The notes under the pieces are model-generated. The model made no database searches and was not told the origin of the DNA. It worked only from the letters and a program-made list of their open reading frames with translations. The position numbers were made by a program, and so were the translations under genes. From Solobacterium sp. UBA3691 (lineage in GTDB: Bacteria > Bacillota_I > Bacilli_A > Erysipelotrichales > Erysipelotrichaceae), in contig DFIS01000016.1 of the NCBI GenBank assembly GCA_002372175.1, positions 1 through 19,136 on the forward strand: a stretch of 19,136 nt of DNA, read 5' to 3'. Below are positions 1-7,556 of the stretch, in pieces (the first letter of the stretch is position 1; each line of letters opens with the position of its first letter).

Positions 1-6
1 CCATAG

Positions 7-37
7 AAAAAAGATCATATGGAATGCCATACGATCT
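7..37 (-). terminator. Intrinsic terminator of the marR-type gene
   Basis: On the minus strand an 11-bp stem (AGATCGTATGG / CCATATGATCT, one G-T pair) with loop CATT is followed by a run of six T. It lies just after the stop codon of the MarR-type gene and should end its transcript. Confidence 0.85.
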
Positions 38-43
38 CTGTGT

Positions 44-493
44 TTATTTCTCGTTGGTATTGTTTCTCATCACCTTCAGCAGTTCAAGTGCTGTCCTGAT
101 CTCTTCAAAACTGAGACCTTCGGTAATGATGCTTCCCCAGTCGGCGATCACGGAACGGATCTGCGGGATCAGCTCTTCACCTTCCTTAGTCAGACGAAGG
201 CAGTATTTGCGGCGGTTATGCGGATCGCGTTCACGGCTGATATAGCCCAGCTGTTCAAGCTGCAGAGCACTTCTGGCAATTCTTGTCTTATCGATGCCGA
301 GCGTCTCAACAAGCTCTTCCTGTGAGATCCCAGGCTCATGAAACAGTGTAAACAGAAAGATAAACTGATGACCCACCAGTCCGAGATGACTGAGGTGTTC
401 ATTCATATACCGGCGGCGGTTGCGCTCAAGCTTACCGATGCATCCGCTGAGCTGTCTTAATTGTTCGATCTCTTCAACTGTTTTCTTTTTCAT
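44..493 (-). CDS. MarR-family winged-helix transcriptional regulator
   Basis: A 149-residue protein of typical MarR length. It should bind DNA as a homodimer in the cytosol and regulate transcription, often in response to small phenolic ligands or oxidants. The central winged helix-turn-helix is visible at about residues 55-105: a helix with ISQEELVETLGIDKTRIARS (recognition region), then the wing DPHNRRKYCLRLTKEG, which carries the family's basic tip followed by L-T-x-E-G. Flanking helices at both ends would form the dimer interface. Cys18 and Cys98 are present, but I cannot say whether they act as redox sensors. The gene is monocistronic by its own terminator. A -10 box (TATAAT, 517-522) and a dyad at 559-573 lie upstream, so autoregulation is plausible. 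No target gene is adjacent, since the neighbour is a short SSB, and the effector is unknown. Confidence 0.9.
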   Translation of the reverse strand: MKKKTVEEIEQLRQLSGCIGKLERNRRRYMNEHLSHLGLVGHQFIFLFTLFHEPGISQEELVETLGIDKTRIARSALQLEQLGYISRERDPHNRRKYCLRLTKEGEELIPQIRSVIADWGSIITEGLSFEEIRTALELLKVMRNNTNEK

Positions 494-516
494 TTCCGCA
501 TGCCTCTTTCTGCAAC

Positions 517-522
517 ATTATA
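517..522 (-). promoter_or_regulatory. Candidate -10 box of the marR-type gene
   Basis: A perfect TATAAT on the minus strand lies 23 bases before the start codon. No convincing -35 hexamer is seen at 16-18 bases. The start site would fall near 510, giving a short leader with AGAGG as ribosome binding site. Confidence 0.5.
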
Positions 523-558
523 CCGCATTTACCGCCGAAGATGGTAATACATGCATCT

Positions 559-573
559 GTTGCATAAGGCAAC
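559..573. promoter_or_regulatory. Dyad upstream of marR, candidate operator
   Basis: GTTGC-ATAAG-GCAAC is a 5-bp perfect inverted repeat about 37 bp upstream of the -10 box of the MarR-type gene. Size and placement suit a MarR-family operator, but the assignment rests only on symmetry and position. Confidence 0.35.
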
Positions 574-621
574 TGTACATCACATAACTGCCGCTGTCAA
601 TAGCCAAACGATCGGAATAAT

Positions 622-948
622 TTATGCATTCATACGTTCTGACACAAATGTAACTTTTTCTGCCACCATCTCGCAGTTGTAGTATGTATTGTCATTCTTA
701 TGATAGACATCCGACTGCAGCCTGCCCTTGATCGCCAGAACACTGCCCGGCTTGCATAATACGGCACACTCCTCCGCGATCCCCTTCCAGAGCACCACAG
801 GAAACAGATCCGTGGAAAGACTGCCGTCTTCATTGCGGAAGCTTCTGTCCACCTCCAGGATCAGCTTGCCTACAGAATTCCCCTGTGCCGTCGTTCTGAT
901 CTCCGGCACTTCCTTAACTTTACCGACTAATACACATTGATTTAACAT
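622..948 (-). CDS. ssb: Short single-stranded DNA-binding protein (OB fold)
   Basis: A 108-residue protein that reads as a single SSB OB-fold domain: MLNQCVLVGKV at the start (strand 1), GNSVGKLILEVDR in the middle, then LFPVVLWKGIAEECAVLCKPGSVLAIKGRLQ with the W-x-x-x-A-E pattern of bacterial SSBs, and a last strand at VAEKVTFVSE. It would bind single-stranded DNA as an oligomer. It stops directly after the OB fold: the Gly/Pro/Gln linker and the acidic DDDIPF-like tip, which recruit repair and replication partners in housekeeping SSBs, are absent. It is therefore more likely an accessory paralogue (SsbB- or PriB-like) than the main SSB. The start is supported by AAGGAG eight bases upstream and by an extended promoter at 972-1000. 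It sits alone between the MarR-type and Fe-associated genes. Confidence 0.88.
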   Translation of the reverse strand: MLNQCVLVGKVKEVPEIRTTAQGNSVGKLILEVDRSFRNEDGSLSTDLFPVVLWKGIAEECAVLCKPGSVLAIKGRLQSDVYHKNDNTYYNCEMVAEKVTFVSERMNA

Positions 949-971
949 GATCTATTCTCCTTTTCATGTTG

Positions 972-1000
972 ATTATGTCAGTACTGTTCAGCAGATTCAA
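972..1000 (-). promoter_or_regulatory. Promoter of the short ssb gene
   Basis: On the minus strand TTGAAT (995-1000), a 17-bp spacer and CATAAT (972-977) preceded by TGA (extended -10). The start site would fall near 965, just ahead of the AAGGAG site. Confidence 0.6.
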
Positions 1001-1024
1001 AACCATGAATATGCGTATATCGGG

Positions 1025-1056
1025 AAAGAAAAACAAATATCATCAGTGATATTTGT
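1025..1056 (-). terminator. Intrinsic terminator after the Fe-associated gene
   Basis: On the minus strand ACAAATATCA-CTGA-TGATATTTGT, a perfect 10-bp stem, is followed by TTTTCTTT. It lies 25 bases after the stop codon of the small Cys-rich gene. Confidence 0.85.
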
Positions 1057-1080
1057 CGTAAATGCATATCCAGATACAAA

Positions 1081-1287
1081 TTAGCGTATTCCCAGAAGCT
1101 GCCGGATCTTTTTTCTCCGTCTCATCGCCTTCTGTGCTTTTTTGATATCTTTCTGCCATGTACAGCTGCCGTGACAGTCTCCGCAGTCACCGCTGCATCC
1201 GTCAATACCGTTTTTCAACAGGTAGCGAATATCAAGGATGACCAGCACTGCCAGTATTCCTGCGACGATCAATGTGGAAAGATTCAT
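1081..1287 (-). CDS. FeoB-associated Cys-rich membrane protein
   Basis: A 68-residue peptide starting MNLSTLIVAG. One transmembrane helix spans about residues 4-20. A cysteine cluster follows (C31-x3-C35-x2-C38-x3-C42), and then a strongly basic tail rich in K and R. This layout matches the FeoB-associated Cys-rich membrane protein family, usually found beside the ferrous iron transporter FeoB. Metal or redox handling at the membrane is the usual suggestion, but no activity is established. I chose the ATG at 1287 because AGGAGGT lies five bases upstream. The ATG directly before it would be too close to that site, and a longer in-frame start at 1338 would run back through the promoter. No feoA or feoB is in the window, so here it is an orphan with its own promoter and terminator. 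Confidence 0.75.
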   Translation of the reverse strand: MNLSTLIVAGILAVLVILDIRYLLKNGIDGCSGDCGDCHGSCTWQKDIKKAQKAMRRRKKIRQLLGIR

Positions 1288-1309
1288 CATACACCTCCTG
1301 TTCACCGTT

Positions 1310-1338
1310 ATTGTGAAGGACAGAAAAAGAAAAGTCAA
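1310..1338 (-). promoter_or_regulatory. Promoter of the Fe-associated gene
   Basis: On the minus strand TTGACT (1333-1338), a 17-bp spacer and CACAAT (1310-1315, four of six matches). The start site would lie about 16 bases before the ATG, with AGGAGGT in between. Confidence 0.5.
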
Positions 1339-1358
1339 TTAGTTTTATCTAACTGGCT

Positions 1359-4061
1359 TTATTCTTCTTCACTGTTTCTGCTGATCAGCACTTCTCTCGG
1401 CTTGGAGCCCTGTGCAGGACCGATGATACCGTTGTCCTGAAGCATATCGATCATTCTGGCTGCACGGTTATAGCCGATACCGAATCTTCTCTGCAGAAGA
1501 CTGGTAGAGGCTTTCTGCTGGGCAATGACATAATCCTTGATCTCATTGTAGAGAGGATCGATATCCTCCGATCTGCCGCTGAATTCACCGGCATCGGCAC
1601 CGACCTGATTCAGAGCCACAAACCTGTCGTCATAGAACGGCGATGCCTGTGCGCTTGTGTATCTGGCAATATTCTCGACTTCGGCATCACTGACATAGAC
1701 ACCCTGCACACGCTGGGCATTGGATTCACCGATCGGCAGATACAGCATGTCACCGTAGCCAAGCAGACGCTCAGCACCGACATGATCGAGGATCGTACGT
1801 GAATCGATACCGCTCGATACCGCAAAGGCGATACGGCTCGGTATGTTGGCCTTGATCACACCGGTAATAACATCGGTACTCGGTCTCTGGGTCGCTACGA
1901 TCAGATGGATACCGGCAGCTCTTGCCAGCTGTGTAATACGCTGGATGGAAGCTTCGACTTCCTTACCCGCCACCAGCATCAGATCCGCCAGCTCGTCGAT
2001 GATCACAACGATATATGGCATCTTCTGCAGCTTCGGCATCACATTGGCAGGCTGTGCTGCCACCTTGTCGTTATATCCCTGAATATTACGTACACCCGTC
2101 TTGGAGAAAGCATCATATCGTTCATCCATGATCTGCACGATCACCTTCAGTGCATTGCTTGCCATCGCAGCATCATTGATCACAGGACCGATCAGATGCG
2201 GAATATTGTGGTACGGTGTAAACTCGACCTTCTTCGGATCGACCAGCAGCAGCTTGACGTCACGGGGATTCGTACGCATCAGGATCGATGTGATGATCGA
2301 GTTCATGCATACGGATTTACCGGAACCGGTCGCACCGGCGATCAGCAGATGAGGCATCTTATCCAGCCGGCATGTGACAGGCTTGCCAAAGAGGTCTTTA
2401 CCCAGATAGATCTGCAGCGGATGACCGTCATCCTTTGTCTCTTCGATCAGTTCTTTCAGCTTGACCGGTGTTGATTTTACATTCGGGATCTCTACACCGA
2501 CAGCGTTATGTCCCGGAATCGGTGCTTCAATACGTACATCTCTGACTGCCAGCTGCATCTTGATATCATCAGCCAGACCCAGTATCCTCGATACCTTGAC
2601 GTTGGATACCGGCTTGATCTCAAATTTTGTAACAGCAGGACCGATATGCGTATCCACCAGTGCGGCTTCAATATCAAAGTTGCGCAGTACCTGGATCAGC
2701 AGTTCGCCCTTCTCTCGGGCTGCCACAACATTCTCGTTATTGTTGTTGCGGTCCTTATCCGCCAGGTTGACATCCCTGCTTTTCGGTATACGGTATTTCC
2801 TGTAGGCAGCCTCACGCTCCTCTTCCGGTGTTCTCTTCGGCTTCTCTGCCGGCACAGGCTTCGGTGTCTCTTCCGCCTTTACCGGTTCTTCAATCTCCGG
2901 CAGCACCGCCGCCGGTACAGGTTCTGTCTCTTCCGCAGCAACCGGTTCCGGTTCCTCATCAAACAGTGTATCCGCCTCTACATCATCGTATTCCTGCTCA
3001 TCATATGTATTCATATTCTCAAAGGAAGACTCATAGGACGGCTGGACAGGAATCTGCGGACGGTCATTGCGGTCTACCAGATCATCGATCGACATGAATA
3101 CGGTATGCGATACTGGTTCCTCAGTCCTTGCGGTATCCTTGATCTCCGTCATAAACGGAAGATCCTCCGGTGCCGGATGTTCATCAACGGTCAGATTATC
3201 CATCATACCGTTGGAATACACAGGCTCCGGTTCTTCGGCAACTGCCGGCATTTCTCCTGTTGTGTCTGCCTGAAGCATCAGTGACGGCCTGGCAAGACGG
3301 TTATCCTTCAGGTTCAGAGGAACTTCAATGGGATTATCCGCTGAAGGTGTGAGATTCGGAATATCGACCATCGTCTCCACATATTCCTCTTCTTCCTCAT
3401 CCTCTTCATCATCCTCATCTTCATAGTCCAATGTAGAGAAATAGTATCTGATCTTGGCAAAGGCATTCTTATATACCTGCAGATTGACGATCAGAAGCGC
3501 TGCGATCACCAGCAGTACGGCGATGATCAGAATCGTTCCTGTACGGTCAACCAGCATCGTTGTCAGGGAGAACAGTAAGGCGCCGACAAGACCGCCGCCG
3601 ACCTTCACAGCTGACGATGACTCAAAATACGGACGCAGATCATCCACGAAGTCCATGTATACGTCAAAACCGCGCAGTCCTCCCGGCGTATCCAGCAGAG
3701 CGCACCAGAGCAGTACGGCCGCAATGATCAGGATAATGGCGATCGGATTGGCGCTGATCTTCTTGTTGGGATCTTTCTCCGTATTATTCCTGCGGGCGAT
3801 CATGATCATGGCGATCTGGAAGATGATCACCCCTGTAATGACAAAGTAAAACTTGCCGAAAAGAAACTTCTGAAGATTATTCAGAAAAGTTCCTACGACA
3901 CCCATTCTTGTATAGGAGATCAAAGTCACAGCGGTCAGGATCACGATCGCGATGATCTGCTTTAATTCAGCCTCCTGTGCCAGCTGTGCCTTGGTCTTCC
4001 GGCGGGAAGAAGTCTTCCTGCCGGTATTCTTTTTCGCTGATGCCTTCTTCTTTTTTGACAC
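1359..4061 (-). CDS. ftsK: DNA translocase FtsK/SpoIIIE
   Basis: A hexameric ATP-driven DNA pump anchored at the division septum that moves chromosome ends out of the closing septum. About 900 residues. A Lys/Arg-rich N-terminal tail is followed by four to five membrane helices (roughly residues 35-210). Next comes a long variable linker, starting with an acidic run of Asp/Glu and rich in Pro/Glu. The motor domain is C-terminal: Walker A GATGSGKS (Lys about 582), Walker B VVIIDELADL (about 685-695) and the arginine-rich region ATQRPSTDVITGVIKANIPS. The winged-helix gamma domain that reads orientation sequences closes the protein (DPLYNEIKDYVIAQQKAS onward). I take the GTG at 4061, 13 bases after the rnjB-like stop and behind a weak AGG. 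An in-frame TTG at 4097 would overlap rnjB by 23 bases with no visible ribosome binding site. It is co-transcribed with the RNase J-like gene, the same pairing as rnjB near spoIIIE in B. subtilis. Confidence 0.93.
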   Translation of the reverse strand: MSKKKKASAKKNTGRKTSSRRKTKAQLAQEAELKQIIAIVILTAVTLISYTRMGVVGTFLNNLQKFLFGKFYFVITGVIIFQIAMIMIARRNNTEKDPNKKISANPIAIILIIAAVLLWCALLDTPGGLRGFDVYMDFVDDLRPYFESSSAVKVGGGLVGALLFSLTTMLVDRTGTILIIAVLLVIAALLIVNLQVYKNAFAKIRYYFSTLDYEDEDDEEDEEEEEYVETMVDIPNLTPSADNPIEVPLNLKDNRLARPSLMLQADTTGEMPAVAEEPEPVYSNGMMDNLTVDEHPAPEDLPFMTEIKDTARTEEPVSHTVFMSIDDLVDRNDRPQIPVQPSYESSFENMNTYDEQEYDDVEADTLFDEEPEPVAAEETEPVPAAVLPEIEEPVKAEETPKPVPAEKPKRTPEEEREAAYRKYRIPKSRDVNLADKDRNNNNENVVAAREKGELLIQVLRNFDIEAALVDTHIGPAVTKFEIKPVSNVKVSRILGLADDIKMQLAVRDVRIEAPIPGHNAVGVEIPNVKSTPVKLKELIEETKDDGHPLQIYLGKDLFGKPVTCRLDKMPHLLIAGATGSGKSVCMNSIITSILMRTNPRDVKLLLVDPKKVEFTPYHNIPHLIGPVINDAAMASNALKVIVQIMDERYDAFSKTGVRNIQGYNDKVAAQPANVMPKLQKMPYIVVIIDELADLMLVAGKEVEASIQRITQLARAAGIHLIVATQRPSTDVITGVIKANIPSRIAFAVSSGIDSRTILDHVGAERLLGYGDMLYLPIGESNAQRVQGVYVSDAEVENIARYTSAQASPFYDDRFVALNQVGADAGEFSGRSEDIDPLYNEIKDYVIAQQKASTSLLQRRFGIGYNRAARMIDMLQDNGIIGPAQGSKPREVLISRNSEEE

Positions 4062-4074
4062 TTTCTTACCTGTC

Positions 4075-5739
4075 CTAGTCTGCGGTGTTGATCTCAACGA
4101 TCGCCGGCAGGATCATCGGCCGTTTTCCTGTCTCTTTCATCACATAACGGCTGATGCGTTCCCTGGCCTCCGTACGGCAGCTGAGATTATCATAGTTATT
4201 CTGTTTTACGGCTTCTTCGATGGTCTTCTCCATGATCGTGCCGATCTCCTTGATGATGTAATCTGCATCCTTCAGGTAGATGACACCGCGGCTCTGCACA
4301 TCCGGTCCGCCGATGACCTCTTTTGTCGCATGGTTGACCACAACACCGACAATGATCGCACCATCCGTACTCAGGATCTCACGGTCACGCAGGACCATGC
4401 CCTGGGCATCAAGATTCTCCTTTCCGTCAACGAGGATATCTCCTGTCGGCAGCTGTTCGTAGTTTCTCTCGAGCTTACCGTCGGTGAAGGTCGCCGCCTG
4501 CCCGTCGTCAAGAACGATGATATTGCTTGCCAGATATCCCATATCCAGAGCAATGTTGGCATTGCTGATGAGCTGCCTGTATTCTCCCTTGACAGGAATA
4601 TAATACTTCGGCTTCATCAGGTAGATCATCATCTTCAGATCTTCAATAGACGCATGCATGCTCCAGGCCCGCTTGCTGTCTACCGCGTATACTTTTGATG
4701 TCTCGTAGTAGAGATCATCCTGCATCGCACTGGCTTCTCTTTCCGTACCCGGTACACTCGGCGAAGCAATGATGACCGTATCCGTATTTCTCAGCTGGAT
4801 ATTGTCATCCTCACGTGAAGCGATCTTATGTACCTTCTTGAACAGTGTTGATCCGGTGCCGCCGATGATCACAACGACATTATCGTTATCATTACTGTAA
4901 TTGACAGGATTGATATCCAGCCCGGCCGGGATCCTGTAGTACCCGAGCGATGCCATGTCGGCCATCAAATTGCGCAGTTCTTCATCGTAGATCACGATCT
5001 TGCGGTTGAAGCGGTTGGCCAGTTCAACGATCTCGATCACTCTGTACAGATTCTGGCTGTATGTTGTGATGATGATCCTGCCCTGTGCCTCTTCGAAGTA
5101 TGACTCGATCTGACCGGTGATCCGGTGATTAGGCGCGCTGTGCCCGGCTCTTGTCGAGCCCACTGACTCTGTCATCAGAGCCAGAACACCCTTGGAACCC
5201 AGGTCGGTAATATCCGTCATATCGAACTTGAAGGCATCATTCTTGGTATCATAGTCGACGATAAATTCGCTGGAATAGACGATATAACCGTCATCTGTCT
5301 TGATCGCCACTCCGAATCCGTCAGCGATCGACTGTGTTGTCCCGAACGTACGGATCTCCGTCCTGCCTATTTTAAATGTTGAGTTTCTTCTGATCTTATG
5401 GATCGTCAGGTCCTTGATCTTTTCCTGACGTACCTTGCGTTCAAACATTTTCGCTGTCAGAGGTGCCATGTAGATTGGTACATTCACTTCTCTGACCAGA
5501 TGGATCAAAGCTCCCATGACATCATCATGTCCATGGGTAATAAATATGCCTTTGATCCTGTCCTGATTCTCTCTCAGATACTGAAAGTCAGGTATGATCA
5601 TCTCTATACCCAGGTTCTCTCCGTCAGGATATTTCATGCCGCATTCAATAACGAAAATATCTTCGTTATTCTCTACAACATACATGTTCTTTCCGTCTTC
5701 GTCGAGACCGCCGAGGGCAAATATTCTCACTTTGCTCAT
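4075..5739 (-). CDS. rnjB: RNase J paralogue (J2-like) with degenerate active site
   Basis: A 554-residue beta-lactamase/beta-CASP protein of RNase J length. Family landmarks are clear: ALGGLDEDGKNMYVVE at the N-terminus, THGHDDVMGAL (residues 68-78), the beta-CASP segment, KPKYYIPVKGEYR (376-388) and the C-terminal domain ending near MILPAIVEI. RNase J enzymes are 5'-3' exo- and endonucleases in mRNA decay and rRNA maturation. Here the metal-binding set is eroded. HxHxDH reads H69-G-H71-D-D73-V74, losing the last His. The histidine of the T-H-S-I-P-D region is Gln136. The S-D-S motif is T-E-S (190-192), G-D-F is S-E-F (157-159), and P-V-H-G-E is P-V-K384-G-E. It is probably weakly active or inactive and may work as the non-catalytic partner of a true RNase J1 elsewhere, as RNase J2 does in bacilli. 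GGGAG precedes the ATG by eight bases. Own promoter at 5769-5797; upstream of ftsK. Confidence 0.87.
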   Translation of the reverse strand: MSKVRIFALGGLDEDGKNMYVVENNEDIFVIECGMKYPDGENLGIEMIIPDFQYLRENQDRIKGIFITHGHDDVMGALIHLVREVNVPIYMAPLTAKMFERKVRQEKIKDLTIHKIRRNSTFKIGRTEIRTFGTTQSIADGFGVAIKTDDGYIVYSSEFIVDYDTKNDAFKFDMTDITDLGSKGVLALMTESVGSTRAGHSAPNHRITGQIESYFEEAQGRIIITTYSQNLYRVIEIVELANRFNRKIVIYDEELRNLMADMASLGYYRIPAGLDINPVNYSNDNDNVVVIIGGTGSTLFKKVHKIASREDDNIQLRNTDTVIIASPSVPGTEREASAMQDDLYYETSKVYAVDSKRAWSMHASIEDLKMMIYLMKPKYYIPVKGEYRQLISNANIALDMGYLASNIIVLDDGQAATFTDGKLERNYEQLPTGDILVDGKENLDAQGMVLRDREILSTDGAIIVGVVVNHATKEVIGGPDVQSRGVIYLKDADYIIKEIGTIMEKTIEEAVKQNNYDNLSCRTEARERISRYVMKETGKRPMILPAIVEINTAD

Positions 5740-5768
5740 AGGGCATCTCCCTTCATGTCTGTATACTT

Positions 5769-5797
5769 ATTATAAGTCAAATTTACACCTGTCTCAA
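5769..5797 (-). promoter_or_regulatory. Promoter of the rnjB-ftsK unit
   Basis: On the minus strand TTGAGA (5792-5797), a 17-bp spacer and a perfect TATAAT (5769-5774). The -35 box overlaps the last codons and stop of miaB, so the unit can be transcribed independently of miaB. The start site would be near 5762. Confidence 0.7.
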
Positions 5798-7239
5798 TGC
5801 ACGTCCCCTTCCTCAGCTTCTCCGTTCAGGGAAAAACTGCGGGCTTCAGTGATCTTTACGGGAACGATATCTCCTTCTTTTACCGATACAGCCTTAAAAT
5901 TGACAAGCTTGTTGTCTTCCGTATATCCGGCCATGATCCTCTCATTTTTCTTTGAGGGTCCGTCACAGAGTACGGATACGGTCTTTCCGACATACTGCTC
6001 ATTCCTGATCCTGGCATATCCTGCTACTTTTTCATTCAGGATCTCCAGTCTTTCCTTCTTCACTTCTTCGGGAATATCATCCTTCATCGAAGCTGCCGGT
6101 GTACCCTCACGGGGACTGTAGATAAATGTAAAGGCCTGATCAAACTGACAGTGATCAACCAGTGACAGTGTCTCTTCAAACTGCGCATCTGTTTCACCGG
6201 GGAAACCGACGATGATATCGGTGGAGAATGTAATATCCGGGATCCGTGATCTCATATCATCGTAAAGTGACAGATAATGCGCACGTGTATAGCCCCTGTT
6301 CATCCGCCGCAGGATTTCATCGGAACCGCTCTGTACAGGCAGATGCAGAGCTTTCATGATATTCGGACGGGCAGCCATGACATCGATCGCTGCTGAAGTA
6401 TAGTCCCGCGGATGCGATGTATAAAAACGTATGCGGTCTATGCCGGTATCTGCACACTTATCAAGAAGCGTGCTGAAACCGTCCTTCATCTGTAGATCCT
6501 TGCCGTAGGCATTCACATTCTGTCCCAGCAGAGCTACTTCCTTACCGCCGGAAGCCTTGAATTCACGGATCTCATCAACGATATTCTGCAGACGTCTGCT
6601 TCTTTCCCTGCCTCTTGTATAGGGAACGATGCAGTACGTACAGAACTTGTCACACCCGTACATGATATTGACAAAGGCCTTGAATCTCCGGCTGCGCATT
6701 GCCGGCATCCCTTCGATGATATTCCCCTCAATGGAATCCACCTGTACCTGTCTTCGGCCTTCCTGCAAATGCTGAGCGAGCATCTGCGGGAAACGGTCAA
6801 GATTATGCGTACCGAAGATGATATCCACCTGCGGATACTTCTTCAGAAGCAGATCAACGATGCCCTCTTCCTGGGCCATACATCCGCACAAGGCAAAGAT
6901 ACGGTCGGGATGCTGCAGCTTCAGCGGCTTGAGATTGCCGATCTCACCAAGCACATGTTCTTCGGCATTCCTGCGTACTGCACAGGTGTTGAAGACCAGC
7001 ACATCGGCTTCCGTATCATTTTCTGCACGCGTAAAAGACATCTGTTCCAGCAGTCCTGCGATCGTCTCACTGTCTCTGACATTCGCCTGACAGCCGTATG
7101 TGCGTATGGCATATGTTCTACCCTTTCCGCACTGCCGCAGTGTCTCCGGCATACTGTATTCACTCTGTTCAGCTTCCCGGTTTCTGGAACGTCTCATACG
7201 AGCTGCATTCTGGTCGGGAAGTTTATAGTTATTCTCCAT
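5794..7239 (-). CDS. miaB: tRNA-2-methylthio-N6-isopentenyladenosine synthase MiaB
   Basis: A radical-SAM methylthiotransferase that adds the 2-methylthio group to N6-isopentenyladenosine at position 37 of tRNAs reading UNN codons. 481 residues. The N-terminal MTTase domain holds three cysteines for the auxiliary 4Fe-4S cluster (YGC50QANVRDSE, NTC86AV, GC120MAQEEG). The radical-SAM cluster motif is C196-x3-C200-x2-C203 in MYGCDKFCTYCIVPYTRGRE. The C-terminal TRAM domain covers about 410-475. The extra N-terminal stretch, about 40 residues rich in charged amino acids, is common in firmicute MiaB. GAGGT sits five bases before the ATG. It has its own extended -10 promoter behind the ferredoxin terminator. 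The neighbouring ferredoxin could supply electrons, which is inference. Confidence 0.95.
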   Translation of the reverse strand: MENNYKLPDQNAARMRRSRNREAEQSEYSMPETLRQCGKGRTYAIRTYGCQANVRDSETIAGLLEQMSFTRAENDTEADVLVFNTCAVRRNAEEHVLGEIGNLKPLKLQHPDRIFALCGCMAQEEGIVDLLLKKYPQVDIIFGTHNLDRFPQMLAQHLQEGRRQVQVDSIEGNIIEGMPAMRSRRFKAFVNIMYGCDKFCTYCIVPYTRGRERSRRLQNIVDEIREFKASGGKEVALLGQNVNAYGKDLQMKDGFSTLLDKCADTGIDRIRFYTSHPRDYTSAAIDVMAARPNIMKALHLPVQSGSDEILRRMNRGYTRAHYLSLYDDMRSRIPDITFSTDIIVGFPGETDAQFEETLSLVDHCQFDQAFTFIYSPREGTPAASMKDDIPEEVKKERLEILNEKVAGYARIRNEQYVGKTVSVLCDGPSKKNERIMAGYTEDNKLVNFKAVSVKEGDIVPVKITEARSFSLNGEAEEGDVH

Positions 7240-7259
7240 CTTACCTCGATTCCTGATGT

Positions 7260-7268
7260 ATTATAACA
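7260..7268 (-). promoter_or_regulatory. Extended -10 promoter of miaB
   Basis: On the minus strand TGTTATAAT, a perfect TATAAT with the TGN extension, lies 20 bases upstream of the miaB start, just after the T-run of the ferredoxin terminator. No clear -35 box is seen. Confidence 0.6.
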
Positions 7269-7269
7269 T

Positions 7270-7312
7270 GAAAAAATCCCCGGGCGCTGTCCTCTTGCAT
7301 TCCCGGAGATTT
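7270..7312 (-). terminator. Intrinsic terminator of the ferredoxin gene
   Basis: On the minus strand AAATCTCCGGG pairs with CCCGGGGATTT (one G-T pair) across a 17-base loop and is followed by TTT. It lies 16 bases after the ferredoxin stop codon. Confidence 0.85.
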
Positions 7313-7327
7313 TATCGTTTGAACCTT

Positions 7328-7501
7328 TTATTCGCTGATCGCACCAACAGGGCAGGCACCCATGCAGCTGTGGCAATCGATGCAGACGGATTCGTCACAA
7401 ACGGACTTTCCTTCATCATCGAGAGACAGAGCCTCAACGGGACATGTACCTACGCAAGCGCCGCAACCAATGCAAAGCTCTTTATCGATCTGTACTGGCA
7501 T
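7328..7501 (-). CDS. 2[4Fe-4S] ferredoxin
   Basis: A 57-residue clostridial-type ferredoxin, a small cytosolic one-electron carrier. It has two complete cluster motifs, C10-x2-C13-x2-C16-x3-C20-P and C40-x2-C43-x2-C46-x3-C50-P. As in this family, the last Cys of each motif serves the other cluster. An extra Cys35 lies between them. The ATG at 7501 is chosen because AGGAGG lies nine bases upstream and the family begins right before the first motif; a longer in-frame start at 7612 would run back into ymdB and over the -10 box. It lies between ymdB and miaB with its own promoter and terminator. MiaB needs reducing equivalents for radical-SAM chemistry, so this may be its electron donor, though general redox roles are equally possible. 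Confidence 0.92.
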   Translation of the reverse strand: MPVQIDKELCIGCGACVGTCPVEALSLDDEGKSVCDESVCIDCHSCMGACPVGAISE

Positions 7502-7522
7502 GTTTCTGTTCCTCCTGACTGA

Positions 7523-7528
7523 ATTATA
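7523..7528 (-). promoter_or_regulatory. -10 box of the ferredoxin gene
   Basis: A perfect TATAAT on the minus strand. The start site would fall near 7516, at the edge of the AGGAGG site, giving a leader of about 15 bases. The -35 region is weak. Confidence 0.5.
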
Positions 7529-7556
7529 CCACTTTCCATCAGAATCTGTATAAGAA

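Noticed and set aside
1325..1355. Hairpin after ftsK (AGTTAG / CTAATT) as its terminator
   Set aside because: Six weak A-T-rich pairs with a G-T. The following T-rich stretch is also the promoter of the next gene, so I do not call it.
2508..3284. Long antisense reading frame over ftsK (258 codons)
   Set aside because: It mirrors codon bias of the minus-strand gene, has no ribosome binding site and matches no family.
3361..3425. Acidic repeat-like stretch (GAA/GAT runs) as a DNA repeat
   Set aside because: It encodes the Asp/Glu-rich linker of FtsK, a common feature of these linkers.
4062..4097. TTG start for ftsK at 4097, overlapping rnjB
   Set aside because: No ribosome binding site lies upstream, whereas the GTG at 4061 follows the rnjB stop with an AGG at suitable distance. 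Not excluded.
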